In this document: positions 54,277 through 64,000 of the stretch, one piece after another
Numbering within the stretch: the stretch's first letter is position 1
Layout: every line of letters starts with the position of its first letter
Assembly: GCF_018278905.1 (NCBI RefSeq)
Contig: NZ_CP046600.1
Location: forward strand, 1,178,001 to 1,242,000
DNA: 64,000 bases
Direction: 5' to 3'
Source: Mycobacterium spongiae
GTDB taxonomy: Bacteria > Actinomycetota > Actinomycetes > Mycobacteriales > Mycobacteriaceae
The notes under the pieces: generated by a model
Database searches by the model: none
What the model saw: the letters and a program-made list of their open reading frames with translations, nothing else
What the model was told of the DNA's origin: nothing
Program-made: the position numbers and the translations under genes

Positions 54277-54457
54277 AGCTGCTCCTCGGTTTGTCTCGGA
54301 GTGCACTTTGGGCACTCAGGTAACTTTAAGAACTGTGGTGTATAACAGTCACATTTGAAACACGACGGGATAAAAGTTTGCGCACTATGCGTGTCGCCGG
54401 AGAATCCGGTCCGGCCTCGCCGTAGGGACTGCCAACAATGCAGCTCAAGGATCTCGC

Positions 54458-55888
54458 GTGATCTCGCGTCACATGTTTCTTCGCGGCGCTGCCGGAGCAC
54501 TGGTCACCACGGCGCTGTCCGCGGCCGTGCCGGCACGGGCAAATCCCGGCGGCTGGAGCTCGCTGGACTCCTCGATCGGTGGTCGGGTGCTGCTTCCGAA
54601 CGGCGGCGCCTCGTTCACTCGAGCTAAACGGGTCTTCAACTCGCTCTACGACACCTCGACCCCAGCCGCGGTCGTCACGGTCACGTCGCTTGCAGACGTC
54701 CAGCGGGCGGTCACATTCGCAGCCGCGAACAAGCTCACGATCGCCCCGCGCGGCGGCGGGCACTCCTACATTGGCGCGTCGACGGCGGACGGCGCCATGG
54801 TTCTCGATCTACGCGGATTGCCCGGCGGGGTGCGGTTCGACAGTGCGACCGGCGACGTCACGGTGCCGGCCGCTACCGGCCTTTATGCGGTCCACCAGGC
54901 ACTAGCTGGTCCGGGACGGGCGATTCCCACGGGGAGCTGCCCAACGGTGGGTACCGCCGGTTTGGCCCTCGGCGGCGGGTTGGGAGCCGACTCCCGTCAT
55001 GCAGGCCTGACGTGCGACGCGCTCACGTCGGCCACGGTCGTGCTGCCCAACGGTGACGCGATTACCGCGTCGGCCGACGACCACCCCGATCTGTTCTGGG
55101 CACTCCGCGGCGGCGGGGGCGGCAACTTCGGCGTGACGACGTCGATGACTTTCGCGACGTTCCCCACCGCCGACTCCGATGTTGTCCGGGTCGATTTCCC
55201 GGCGCAGGCGGCAGCACACGTGCTCACCGGATGGCAGACATGGCTGGCCGCGGCCGACCGCAACACCTGGGGCCTCGTCGATTTCTCCACCGGCTCCGGA
55301 CGCGCCAACTGCCATGTGCTTGCGACGTGCCCGGCGGGCTCGGGGCCTGACGCGGCCGCCGCGATCAAGGCCGCAGTCGGACTGCGCCCGAACGATATTG
55401 AGCGCAGAACCTTGCGTTTCATGGACTTGGTCACGTATCTGGCGGGCGGCAGCGCGACAAGTACGCCGCGCGGCTTTGTCGCCGGGTCCGACGTCATCGG
55501 TGTGGTAGACGCGAGCGCGGCTGACGCGATCGTTGCTGCGATGCGACAGTGGCCGCCCGGCGCGGGACGGGCGTCGGTAATCGTCGATACCCTCACCGGC
55601 GCGGTCGGTGACGTGGACCCGGGTGGTTCGGCATTCCCATGGCGGCGGCAAGCCGCAGTCGCTCAGTGGTATGTCGAGACTCCCAGTGGCGAGCGAGTGT
55701 CGACTGCCACCACTTGGCTGAAAGCCGCACATCGCGAGGTGCAACCGTTCTCGGTAGGCCGCTACGTCAACTATCGGGAAGCCAACACCCCAGTGGAGCG
55801 CTACTTCGGCCCGAACCTCCCACGGCTGGCCGCCGTCCAGCGGAAATACGACCCCGATCGGGTAATTTGCTCTGGGCTCGACCTGTGA
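54458..55888 (+). CDS. FAD-linked oxidase, berberine-bridge type, intact
   Basis: The 476-residue flavoprotein has a hydrophobic N-terminal export signal (MFLRGAAGALVTTALSAAVPARA). An FAD-binding p-cresol-methylhydroxylase-type domain follows, with RGGGHSY (histidine available for covalent FAD) and GLALGGGLGADSRHAGLTCD. The BBE C-terminus has FSVGRYVNYREANT and RKYDPDRVI. The start is GTG 54458 with AAGG 7 nt before; ATG 54473 is an alternative. In M. tuberculosis the corresponding locus is split into the fragments Rv3353c-Rv3351c. Substrate is unknown; relatives oxidise sugars or alkaloid-like compounds. Confidence 0.88.
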   Translation: MISRHMFLRGAAGALVTTALSAAVPARANPGGWSSLDSSIGGRVLLPNGGASFTRAKRVFNSLYDTSTPAAVVTVTSLADVQRAVTFAAANKLTIAPRGGGHSYIGASTADGAMVLDLRGLPGGVRFDSATGDVTVPAATGLYAVHQALAGPGRAIPTGSCPTVGTAGLALGGGLGADSRHAGLTCDALTSATVVLPNGDAITASADDHPDLFWALRGGGGGNFGVTTSMTFATFPTADSDVVRVDFPAQAAAHVLTGWQTWLAAADRNTWGLVDFSTGSGRANCHVLATCPAGSGPDAAAAIKAAVGLRPNDIERRTLRFMDLVTYLAGGSATSTPRGFVAGSDVIGVVDASAADAIVAAMRQWPPGAGRASVIVDTLTGAVGDVDPGGSAFPWRRQAAVAQWYVETPSGERVSTATTWLKAAHREVQPFSVGRYVNYREANTPVERYFGPNLPRLAAVQRKYDPDRVICSGLDL

Positions 55889-56137
55889 TCCTCAGTGGCC
55901 CGCATGAACGATGTGTGGCCTCAGTAGATGTGCACTTTGCACCGTCTGATCCAGCTTTCTGGACAACTTGCCCTCTAGCAGCCGTATTTCGGGCGGAATC
56001 GTAGTCCGGATCGTAAGTTGGACGCCACATTGCCGGGCACTGGCGGTCCTCTGCGAATACGCCAACGCGTCGTGCGCCGTCGCGATGTCCATGCGAACCC
56101 ATCGGAGATCGCGATCGGTTGAGAAGGGAATGAGGCG
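55889..56137. other. Region before the PPE gene with an open minus-strand frame
   Basis: No gene can be assigned. On the minus strand a frame without start codon runs from about 56235 to 55892 and reads like protein in places ([19 protein letters not shown], then LTIRTTIPPEIRLLEGKLS). It may be a gene fragment, but I recognise no family. Confidence 0.25.
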
Positions 56138-56233
56138 ATGGACCTTCCGGGTGTGACCGACCAGGACGGCGTTGACCTCCGGATACCCACCGTTCAGGCT
56201 AAGAGTGCCGGTCCGATGATGAGCGAACGATGA
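56138..56233 (+). CDS. Possible 31-residue upstream ORF coupled to the PPE gene
   Basis: ATG 56138 is preceded by GAAGGGA at 8 nt and encodes 31 residues, beginning [14 protein letters not shown]. Its TGA overlaps the PPE start codon as ATGA. The PPE start has no strong ribosome site of its own, so this frame may couple its translation. Confidence 0.4.
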   Translation: MDLPGVTDQDGVDLRIPTVQAKSAGPMMSER

Positions 56234-59200
56234 ATTTTCAGGTGCTGCCCCCGGAGATCAATTCCGTATTGCTGTATGGGGGTGCGGGGTCGGGTCCGTT
56301 GTTGGCTGCGGCGGCGGGGTGGGAGGGGTTGGCCGCGGAGTTGGGGTTGGCGGCGGAGTCGTTTGGGTCGGTGACGTCGGGGTTGGCGGCGGGACCGGGT
56401 GGGTTGTGGCAGGGTGCGGCGGCGGCGGCGATGACGGCGGCGGCGGCTCCGTATGTGGGGTGGTTGGACGCGGCGGCGGTGGCGGCGTTGACGGCGGCGG
56501 GGCAGGCGCGGGTGGCGGCGGGGGCTTTTGAGGCGGCGTTGGCGGCGTCGGTGGATCCGGTGGTGGTGGCGGCCAATCGGGCGGTGGTGCGGTCGTTGGC
56601 GTTGTCGAATGTGTTGGGGCAGAACACCGCGTTGATCGCGGCGGTTGAGGCTGAGTATGAGGTGATGTGGGCCCAGGATGTGGCCGCGATGGTGGGGTAT
56701 CACGGCGGCGCGTCGTCAGCGGCGGCGTTGCCGGCGTTTGGTCAGCCGTTGGCGGGGTTGGCGGGCCTGGCGAAGGTGTTTCGGCTGAATGCGGGGTCGG
56801 CCAATGTGGGCAATTACAACTTCGGTCTGGGCAACGTGGGGGCGTTCAACGTTGGTGGGTCCAACGTCGGTGGGCGCAATGTGGGTGGGGCCAACGTGGG
56901 GAGCGGCAACCTGGGTTTCGGCAATGTCGGTAGCGGCAATGTCGGTTTCGGAAATTCCGGTCTGGGGCTGGTGCCGGGCCTTGGCAATATTGGTTCGGGC
57001 AATGCCGGGAGCAATAATGTTGGTCTTGCGAACTTGGGTGTGGGCAATATCGGTTTCGCGAACACCGGCAACAATAACATCGGTATTGGGCTCACCGGTA
57101 ACAACCTGACCGGTGTCGGTGGGCTGAACTCGGGTAGCGGGAACATTGGGCTGTTCAACTCGGGGACCGGGAACGTCGGTTTTTTTAATTCCGGGACCGG
57201 GAATTTCGGGTTGTTCAACTCGGGGAGTTACAACACGGGTGTCGGTAATTCGGGGGTGGCCAGTAGTGGGTTTTTCAACACCGGAAGCTTCAATACGGGC
57301 GTGGCGAATGCTGGTGGTTACAACACGGGTAGTTTCAACGCGGGGAGCACCAATACCGGTGATTTCAATCCGGGCAGCGTCAACACGGGCTGGTTGAACA
57401 CCGGGGACACCAACACCGGGATCGGCAACTCTGGCGATGTCAACACCGGTGTGTTCATCTCGGGTAACTACAGCAACGGCGCCTTGTGGGTGGGCGATTA
57501 CCAGGGCCTGTTTGGCCTCTTCGCCGGATCTTCGATATCGGAGATCCCGATCGGGCTGGGCCTCGACGGCGGTATTGGTCCGATCACTCTTGAGCCGATC
57601 CAGATCCTTCCGGACATCCCGCTGAATATTCAGCACACCTTTAACTTGGGTCCGCTGGTGGTTCCCGATATTGTGATTCCGGCATTCGATGGGGGCACTG
57701 CCATACCCATCAGCATCGGCCCACTGACCCTCTCGCCCATCACTCTCTTCGCCGCCCAGGTCTTCAACACGACTTTTAACGTTGGTCCGCTGAATGTGTT
57801 GGGGGTCGTCAACGTACCCGCGATCACTGATTCAGCTGGTACTGTGATCGGCCCCATCAGTATCGACACCAGAATAAACCAATCATTACCCTTTACTATC
57901 GACTGGAATACCCCCGCCATCACGGTGTTGCCGAATGGCATCAGTGTTCCGGATAATCCGCTGGCGTTGCTGGCCAGTGCGTCGATCGGTACCGCTGGCG
58001 TTACTATCCCCGGGTTTAGTATTCCGGCGCAGCCGTTGCCGTTGACGATCGATATCGCGGGCCAGATCGATGGCTTTAGCACCCCGGCGATCACGATTGA
58101 CCGCATCCCGCTGAACCTGGGGATCGGGGTCAACATCGGTCCGATCCCGATCGAGGGTCTGAATATTCCGGCGACGCCGGGGGTGGGGAACTCGACGATT
58201 GCGCCGTCGTCGGGATTCTTTAACTCCGGTGCCGGTGGGACCTCGGGTTTCGGGAACTTCGGAGCGGGTAGTTCGGGGTGGTGGAACCAGGCACCCAGTG
58301 CGGTGGCCGGTGCCGGTTCGGGTGTGCTCAACGCCGCCACGCTGGGCTCGGGTGTGCTCAACGTCGGCTCGGGACTTTCGGGGCTCTACAACACCAGCGC
58401 GCTGGGTGCCGGAGTCCCGGCGGTGCTCTCGGGTGCCGGCAACATCGGCCAGCAGCTGTCGGGGTTGTCGGCGGCGGGGACCGCGCTCAATCAGACGGTG
58501 ATCGCCAACCTGGGGTTGGCCAACGTCGGCAACCTCAACGTCGGGCTGGGCAATGTCGGGGAGTTCAATGTCGGCGGCGCCAACATCGGTGACATCAACC
58601 TGGGCAACGCCAATATCGGCGACGGCAATATCGGGTTCGCCAACGTGGGGCACGGCAACGTTGGCGCCGGTAATGCTGGGCTGGCCGTGGGGTTACCAGG
58701 GCTGGGCAATGTGGGTTTCGGTAACACCGGTAGCGGCAACTGGGGTTTGGCGAATCTGGGTGTGGGCAATATTGGTTTTGCTAATAGCGGTAGCAACAAC
58801 ATCGGGATCGGGCTGGTCGGGGACAACCTGACCGGTATCGGGGGTCTCAACTCGGGTAGCGGCAATATCGGGTTGTTCAACGCCGGCACCGGCAACATCG
58901 GGTTCTTCAATTCGGGGACCGGCAACGTCGGCATCGGCAACTCCGGGTCCTACAACACCGGCGTCGGGAACTCCGGTATGGCCAGTACCGGGTTGTTCAA
59001 CTCCGGGAGCTTCAACACCGGGGTCGCTAACCCGGGTAGTTACAACACCGGCAGCTTCAATGCCGGCGACACCAACACCGGCGATGGCAACCCGGGCAGC
59101 GTCAATACGGGCTGGTTCAACACTGGGCAAGCCAACACTGGTATCGCGAATGCGGGCACCGTGGGTACCGGCGCGTTCATGTCGGGTGATTTCAGCAACG

Positions 59201-62200
59201 GCATCCTGTGGCGCGGCGAGTATGAGGGCTTGGTAGGGGCACGGTTGGGGCCCACGATTTCCCAATTCCCGGTCACGGTGCAGGCGGGTGCGGGGGTGGG
59301 GCCGGTGACTGTGGCGCCGGTGCCGATCCCGGCCCTGCACTTCGACATCACCAACGCCTCGGTGGGTCTAGGCCCGTTCACCCTCCCAGAGATCACCATT
59401 CCCGCGATCCCCATCGACGCCGTGGGATCCGTAAACCTCGGGGAAGCCACCATCGCGCCAATTCGTGCGATTGAGGCCCTCACCGCCTCTCTGGGGATTG
59501 GTCTCGGATCCTTCAGCTTCAACGAGCCGTTCGCCACTATTGGCCAGTTGGGCGATCCCAATGGGTTCTTCTTGTCGAACTTGTCACTCAGTGGCGTCAC
59601 GCTCAGCGGTTCTACGGTTGGCAGTGCCGTCCCCGCAAGCATCAGCTTCAGCAGTAACGCGTTGACGCTGTTCCCGAATGGCTGGACGATTCCTGCACAG
59701 ACGCCGGTGACGGTGAACCTGTCCGGCGGTAATGACGCGATCACGTTCTTCCCGGGTGGTCTGGTGTTCCCGCAGGCGTCTGCGGGGGTCACCAACCTGT
59801 CCGGTGGTCTGGACGCGTTCACGTTGCTGCCCAACGGGCTCACGATCGACACCATTGCGGCCGGGGTGGATGGGACCGCGTTGATCGGGCCGATCCAGAT
59901 CCCAGTTATCGATATTCCGGCGGTCCCGGGTATCGGCAACACCACCACGGCACCGTCGTCGGGGTTCTTCAACGCCGGTGGCGGTGGGGGATCGGGTTTC
60001 GGCAATGTGGGTGCGGGCATGTCGGGCTGGTGGAACCAGGCCCACGACGTGCTGGCCGGAGCGAGCTCGGGTTTGGCCAACGCCACCACCCTGGGCTCGG
60101 GGGTGCTCAACGTCGGCTCGGGACTCTCGGGGCTCTACAACACCAGCACCCTGGGGATCGGGGCGCCGGCGATGCTGTCGGGCATCGGCAATGTGGGCCA
60201 TCAGCTGGCGGGGTTGTTGGCCGCGGGCACGGTGCTTAGCCAGGGCAGCAGCATCACCAACGTCGGTCTGGCCGATATCGGCGTATTCAACCTCGGGGTG
60301 GGCAACCTCGGCGACGTCAACGTGGGTGCGGCCAACTTCGGCGAAGGCAATCTGGGGTGGGGCAACCTCGGCGCCACCAATATCGGGTTCGCCAACATCG
60401 GTACCGACAACCTGGGGTGGGCCAACACCGGCGTCGCCGCCGGTCTGGCTGGTGTGGGCAATATCGGGTTCGCCAACGCCGGGGACAGCAACTGGGGGTT
60501 GGCGAATCTGGGTGTGGGCAATGTCGGGTGGGCCAACACCGGCACGGGCAATATCGGGATCGGGCTGGTCGGGGACAACCTGACCGGGATCGGCGGCGTG
60601 AACTCCGGGGCCGGCAATATCGGGTTGTTCAACTCCGGCACCGGCAATATCGGGTTCTTCAACACCGGCACCGGCAATTTCGGATTGTTCAACTCCGGCG
60701 ACTACAACACCGGGATCGCCAACTCCGGTATCGCCAGTACCGGGGTGTTCAACGCCGGGAACTTCAACACCGGTCTGGCCAATCCCGGCAGCTACAACAC
60801 GGGTAGCTTCAACGTCGGCGACACCAACACCGGCGATTTCAACACCGGCAGCCTCAACACCGGCTGGCTCAACACCGGTGACGCCAACACCGGGGTGCTC
60901 AATACCGGCACGTTCAACACCGGGGCGTTGATGTCGGGCAACGCCAACAACGGCCTGCTGTGGCGCGGCGACTACGAGGGCCTGTTCGGCGTGTCCTTTG
61001 GCATCACGATTCCCGAGTTCCCGATCCATATCACCACCACCGGCGGGGTGGACCCCATCGTCATCCCCGACATCGAGCTGCTTCCCCCACTGCACTTGGA
61101 CCTGACCGGAGACGCGAGCTACCAGTTCGCGGTGCCCGATATCCCCATCCCGGGAATCACCATCGGCATCGACGGCGTCGTCAACGTCGACTTCACCGCC
61201 CCCGCCACCACCTTGCTATCGGCGTTGAACGCTACCGGAGTTTTTACCGCGGGCCCCGCTACCCTCTCGAACGTCCGAATTAATGACTTCGACCTCAATG
61301 TGACCCTTCCGCAGGCCATCGTGGACTTTTTCCGGGTCTTTGATCCGAACTTCGCTAATCCCGTCGTGATTGAATTGAACTCCCCGGTATCCCTCAATTC
61401 CGTAGCGCTTGGCGCAATATCTGTGCCGCTGGAGATATCTCCGGATCCCATTATGCTGGAAGCAATTTCAGAGAGCAGTTCGACACTCATCGACGAAGCG
61501 TTTGATATTCCGGCGTCGATCATTGATGGGCTTTCGATGTCTGAGGTGTTGCCGATTGATTTGTCGGTGGACATCCCGGCGGTCACCATTCCGGGTGTCA
61601 GGATTGACCCGATCCCGCTGGATTTCGACATCCTCACCAGTGCGGGGCCGATCACCATCCCGATTATCGATATCCCGGCGGTCCCGGGCTTCGGGAACTC
61701 GACCGAGCTGGCGTCATCGGGTTTCTTCAACTCCGGCGGTGGCGGCGGTTCGGGATTCGGCAATGTCGGGGCGGCGGTGTCGGGCCTGCTGCACCAGGCC
61801 GCCCCGAACGCGATGCTGGGGACGTTGTCCGGGCTGGGCAATGCCGGCACCCTGGCCTCGGGCCTGCTGAACTCGGGCACCGACATCTCGGGGCTGTTCA
61901 ACGTCAGCACGCTCAACGTCGGCGAACCCGCGGTGATCTCGGGTTTCGGCAACCTCGGCAACCAGCTGTCGGGGCTGTCCCTTGATGGCCTGATCGCAAT
62001 GCTGACCAGCGGGGGTTCGGGCGGGTCGGGCGAGCCGAGCATCATCGACTTGGCCCTGGCCGAGCTGCAGCACTTGAACATCCAGAACCTGTTTGACCTA
62101 GGCAACGTCGGTGGGATCAACCTCGGCTTCGCCAATATCGGCGAACTCAATGTGGGTGCGGGCAACCTCGGCACCACCAATGTGGGTGGCGGCAACCTCG

Positions 62201-64000
62201 GTGCGCAGAACTTTGGGTTGGGCAATATCGGCGACGGCAATGTTGGGTTCGGCAACGTTGGCCACGGCAACGTTGGGTTCGGCAATTCGGGCCTGGCGGC
62301 CGGCCTGGCGGGTGTGGCCAATGTCGGGTGGGCCAATGCCGGCAGCGACAACTGGGGCTTGGCGAACCTGGGAGTGGGCAATATTGGGTTCGCCAATACC
62401 GGTGACAACAACATCGGGATCGGGCTGGTCGGGGACAATCTGACCGGGTTCGGTGGTTGGAACTCCGGGACCGGCAATCTGGGGTTGTTCAACTCCGGTA
62501 CCGGCAATATCGGGTTCTTCAATACCGGGACCGGGAACTTCGGTATCGGGAATTCGGGTAGCTACAACACCGGTATCGGTAACTCGGGTGTGGCCTCGAC
62601 CGGGCTATTCAATGCCGGGAGTTTCAACACCGGGGTGGCCAATGCCGGTGGCTACAACACGGGCAGCCTTAACGTGGGCAGCTTCAACACCGGTGACGTC
62701 AATCCCGGCGATATCAACACCGGTTGGTTCAACGTCGGTGACATCAACACCGGCTGGTTCAACACCGGCAATGTCAACACCGGGGCGTTCAACGCCGGCA
62801 GCTTCAACAACGGGGCGTTGTGGACCGGTGACTGGCACGGTGTCTACGGCTTCTCGTTCAGCATCGATATCGCTGGTAGCACCCTTCTCGACATCAACGA
62901 AACCCTAAACTTCGGCCCCGTCACGATCGATCAGATCGACATCCCCGGCATGTCACTGTTCGACATCGACGAACTCATCGAGATCGGGCCGTTCACCATC
63001 CCACAAATCGACGTGCCCGCAATAGATCTCGACATCCACGATCTGATCCCGGACCTCCCAACGGAGATCCCGCCGATCGTCTTCTTCCCCGGCGTGGACT
63101 TCCCCGGCGAGACTATTGTGACTCCCGTCATCAACCCGGCCACTCCAGCCCCGCCGCCATTCACACTCCCCGTGATCACCGTGGACATCTCACAGCCGGG
63201 GATACTCGCCGGCACGTGGACCATCGGGCAGCCCAACGGCCTCAACGCCAACGGCCATGCCAACCAACCCGTGACGGGCATCACCATTACCACCGGCGCC
63301 GGTAACGCATCGACCGGTAGCACGTCGATCACGATCCCACCCATCGTCATCCCGGAGATCGCGACGTCGAGTATTCCGCTGAACATTGATGGGGCGTTGC
63401 GGTTGCCGGCGTTCACCTTGTTCCCGGGTGGGTTGTCGATTCCGGAGAACCCGATTCCGTTGATGGTCCAGGCGGCCGGTGTGTTGGACCCGATCACGAT
63501 TTTCCCGGGTGGGTTCACGATCGACCCGCTGCCGCTGAACCTGGCGTTGAACCTCAGCGTGCCCGACAGCAGCATCCCGATCATCGATATCCCGGCGACA
63601 CCGGGCTTCGGCAACACCACACCGACGCCGTCGTCGGGGTTCTTCAATTCCGGGACCGGCGGCACATCGGGGTTCGGTAACTTCGGTGCGGGTATCTCGG
63701 GGTGGTGGAACCAAGCACACGAGCTGCTGGCGGGGTCGGGCTCGGGGGTGCTCAACGTCGGCTCGCTGGGCTCGGGGGTGCTCAACGTCGGCTCGGGTGT
63801 CTCGGGGCTCTACAACACCAGCACCCTAGACCTAGGAACCCCGGCGTTGCTCTCGGGCATCGGCACCCTGGGCCAGCAGCTGGCGGGGATCTCGGCGGCC
63901 GGGACCGCGCTGCACCAGACCCTGATTGTGAATCTGGGGTTGGCCAATGTGGGCAACGTCAACGTGGGGTTGGGCAATGTCGGGCAGTTCAACCTCGGGG
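56230..64000 (+). CDS. Giant PPE-MPTR protein (3' end beyond window)
   Basis: The frame from ATG 56230 stays open to the window end, 2590 codons so far. The first 180 residues are a PPE domain ([20 protein letters not shown], WxG in [10 protein letters not shown]). After it come NxGxGN-type pentapeptide tracts (MPTR) alternating with beta-rich segments of IPxIPI-type sequence and Gly/Ser linkers. One period of 1.72-1.92 kb recurs four times, marked by LWxGxYxG at 57484, 59206, 60958 and 62818 and by SGWWNQ-like at 58279, 60028, 61786 (diverged to SGLLHQ) and 63703. It corresponds in kind to the M. tuberculosis PPE54/55/56 group. Large minus-strand open frames over it are shadows of the repeat. 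Confidence 0.95.
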   Translation, partial: MNFQVLPPEINSVLLYGGAGSGPLLAAAAGWEGLAAELGLAAESFGSVTSGLAAGPGGLWQGAAAAAMTAAAAPYVGWLDAAAVAALTAAGQARVAAGAFEAALAASVDPVVVAANRAVVRSLALSNVLGQNTALIAAVEAEYEVMWAQDVAAMVGYHGGASSAAALPAFGQPLAGLAGLAKVFRLNAGSANVGNYNFGLGNVGAFNVGGSNVGGRNVGGANVGSGNLGFGNVGSGNVGFGNSGLGLVPGLGNIGSGNAGSNNVGLANLGVGNIGFANTGNNNIGIGLTGNNLTGVGGLNSGSGNIGLFNSGTGNVGFFNSGTGNFGLFNSGSYNTGVGNSGVASSGFFNTGSFNTGVANAGGYNTGSFNAGSTNTGDFNPGSVNTGWLNTGDTNTGIGNSGDVNTGVFISGNYSNGALWVGDYQGLFGLFAGSSISEIPIGLGLDGGIGPITLEPIQILPDIPLNIQHTFNLGPLVVPDIVIPAFDGGTAIPISIGPLTLSPITLFAAQVFNTTFNVGPLNVLGVVNVPAITDSAGTVIGPISIDTRINQSLPFTIDWNTPAITVLPNGISVPDNPLALLASASIGTAGVTIPGFSIPAQPLPLTIDIAGQIDGFSTPAITIDRIPLNLGIGVNIGPIPIEGLNIPATPGVGNSTIAPSSGFFNSGAGGTSGFGNFGAGSSGWWNQAPSAVAGAGSGVLNAATLGSGVLNVGSGLSGLYNTSALGAGVPAVLSGAGNIGQQLSGLSAAGTALNQTVIANLGLANVGNLNVGLGNVGEFNVGGANIGDINLGNANIGDGNIGFANVGHGNVGAGNAGLAVGLPGLGNVGFGNTGSGNWGLANLGVGNIGFANSGSNNIGIGLVGDNLTGIGGLNSGSGNIGLFNAGTGNIGFFNSGTGNVGIGNSGSYNTGVGNSGMASTGLFNSGSFNTGVANPGSYNTGSFNAGDTNTGDGNPGSVNTGWFNTGQANTGIANAGTVGTGAFMSGDFSNGILWRGEYEGLVGARLGPTISQFPVTVQAGAGVGPVTVAPVPIPALHFDITNASVGLGPFTLPEITIPAIPIDAVGSVNLGEATIAPIRAIEALTASLGIGLGSFSFNEPFATIGQLGDPNGFFLSNLSLSGVTLSGSTVGSAVPASISFSSNALTLFPNGWTIPAQTPVTVNLSGGNDAITFFPGGLVFPQASAGVTNLSGGLDAFTLLPNGLTIDTIAAGVDGTALIGPIQIPVIDIPAVPGIGNTTTAPSSGFFNAGGGGGSGFGNVGAGMSGWWNQAHDVLAGASSGLANATTLGSGVLNVGSGLSGLYNTSTLGIGAPAMLSGIGNVGHQLAGLLAAGTVLSQGSSITNVGLADIGVFNLGVGNLGDVNVGAANFGEGNLGWGNLGATNIGFANIGTDNLGWANTGVAAGLAGVGNIGFANAGDSNWGLANLGVGNVGWANTGTGNIGIGLVGDNLTGIGGVNSGAGNIGLFNSGTGNIGFFNTGTGNFGLFNSGDYNTGIANSGIASTGVFNAGNFNTGLANPGSYNTGSFNVGDTNTGDFNTGSLNTGWLNTGDANTGVLNTGTFNTGALMSGNANNGLLWRGDYEGLFGVSFGITIPEFPIHITTTGGVDPIVIPDIELLPPLHLDLTGDASYQFAVPDIPIPGITIGIDGVVNVDFTAPATTLLSALNATGVFTAGPATLSNVRINDFDLNVTLPQAIVDFFRVFDPNFANPVVIELNSPVSLNSVALGAISVPLEISPDPIMLEAISESSSTLIDEAFDIPASIIDGLSMSEVLPIDLSVDIPAVTIPGVRIDPIPLDFDILTSAGPITIPIIDIPAVPGFGNSTELASSGFFNSGGGGGSGFGNVGAAVSGLLHQAAPNAMLGTLSGLGNAGTLASGLLNSGTDISGLFNVSTLNVGEPAVISGFGNLGNQLSGLSLDGLIAMLTSGGSGGSGEPSIIDLALAELQHLNIQNLFDLGNVGGINLGFANIGELNVGAGNLGTTNVGGGNLGAQNFGLGNIGDGNVGFGNVGHGNVGFGNSGLAAGLAGVANVGWANAGSDNWGLANLGVGNIGFANTGDNNIGIGLVGDNLTGFGGWNSGTGNLGLFNSGTGNIGFFNTGTGNFGIGNSGSYNTGIGNSGVASTGLFNAGSFNTGVANAGGYNTGSLNVGSFNTGDVNPGDINTGWFNVGDINTGWFNTGNVNTGAFNAGSFNNGALWTGDWHGVYGFSFSIDIAGSTLLDINETLNFGPVTIDQIDIPGMSLFDIDELIEIGPFTIPQIDVPAIDLDIHDLIPDLPTEIPPIVFFPGVDFPGETIVTPVINPATPAPPPFTLPVITVDISQPGILAGTWTIGQPNGLNANGHANQPVTGITITTGAGNASTGSTSITIPPIVIPEIATSSIPLNIDGALRLPAFTLFPGGLSIPENPIPLMVQAAGVLDPITIFPGGFTIDPLPLNLALNLSVPDSSIPIIDIPATPGFGNTTPTPSSGFFNSGTGGTSGFGNFGAGISGWWNQAHELLAGSGSGVLNVGSLGSGVLNVGSGVSGLYNTSTLDLGTPALLSGIGTLGQQLAGISAAGTALHQTLIVNLGLANVGNVNVGLGNVGQFNLG

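Noticed and set aside
56716..63992. Several long minus-strand open frames (200-500 codons) over the PPE gene
   Set aside because: They mirror the Asn-Gly pentapeptide repeats and the IPxI segments; the plus-strand PPE frame is continuous and has a recognisable PPE domain.

Overview
The window reads as chromosome from a slow-growing Mycobacterium closely related to the M. tuberculosis complex. Most proteins can be matched from memory, family by family, to the M. tuberculosis Rv3410c-Rv3350c interval read in reverse, and the sequence carries the genus hallmarks PE_PGRS, PPE-MPTR, MmpS/MmpL, ESX-1 proteins, a mycobacterial SOS box and a DnaE2/ImuB mutasome. It is not M. tuberculosis itself: several M. 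tuberculosis genes are absent (for example Rv3397c-Rv3399, Rv3402c-Rv3404c, Rv3407-Rv3408, Rv3391 and the Rv3373-Rv3388 block), several genes are extra, and one M. tuberculosis pseudogene is intact here. No database was searched; gene names rest on recalled family sequences.

Layout. 1-9.7 kb is conserved backbone: guaB3 (cut by the window edge), choD, an alkyl-sulfatase-type dioxygenase with its divergent TetR repressor, a GH65/phosphoglucomutase sugar operon, a cold-shock-domain protein and guaA. 9.7-20.5 kb is an accessory island bounded by two very similar TetR genes in opposite orientation. It holds an operon of a GNAT-like protein, an enolase-superfamily enzyme, MmpS and MmpL, then a PE_PGRS gene and a third TetR. 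Two intergenic regions of the island carry the same three-half-site operator-like element, four copies in all. 21.1-28.7 kb is a compact cassette derived from ESX-1: eccB, PE35, PPE68, esxB, esxA, a truncated espJ, espB and espK, all on one strand and without eccC, eccD, eccE, mycP, eccA, espI or espL. This is the most remarkable part of the window.

28.7-43.3 kb returns to backbone: the SOS-controlled imuA'-imuB pair, iunH, a decayed cmaA1, lpqD, htdY, otsB2, a WS/DGAT-type acyltransferase and SOS-controlled dnaE2 (which works with ImuA'/ImuB in mutagenic repair). Then come a PNPOx-fold protein, a nitroreductase, a tRNA methyltransferase and an AT-richer FAD reductase that looks foreign. 43.7-48.3 kb is a conservon (sensor kinase-like protein, roadblock protein, DUF742 protein, GTPase) ending in the gyrase-binding pentapeptide protein MfpA. 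48.3-55.9 kb has a stand-alone FHA protein next to an Rv1747-like FHA-ABC transporter, an old-yellow-enzyme-like oxidoreductase, folD with a DUF3017 membrane protein, a DUF732 secreted protein and an intact FAD-linked oxidase. From 56.2 kb to the end runs a giant PPE-MPTR gene built of repeated modules of about 1.75 kb; it is still open at the window edge.

Regulatory themes visible in the bases: several genes look leaderless, with a TANNNT box ending 6-8 nt before the start codon (tetR at 3675, guaA, iunH, dnaE2, both genes of the 40.96 kb divergent pair, and the FAD reductase). Two SOS boxes tie imuA'B and dnaE2 into one regulon.
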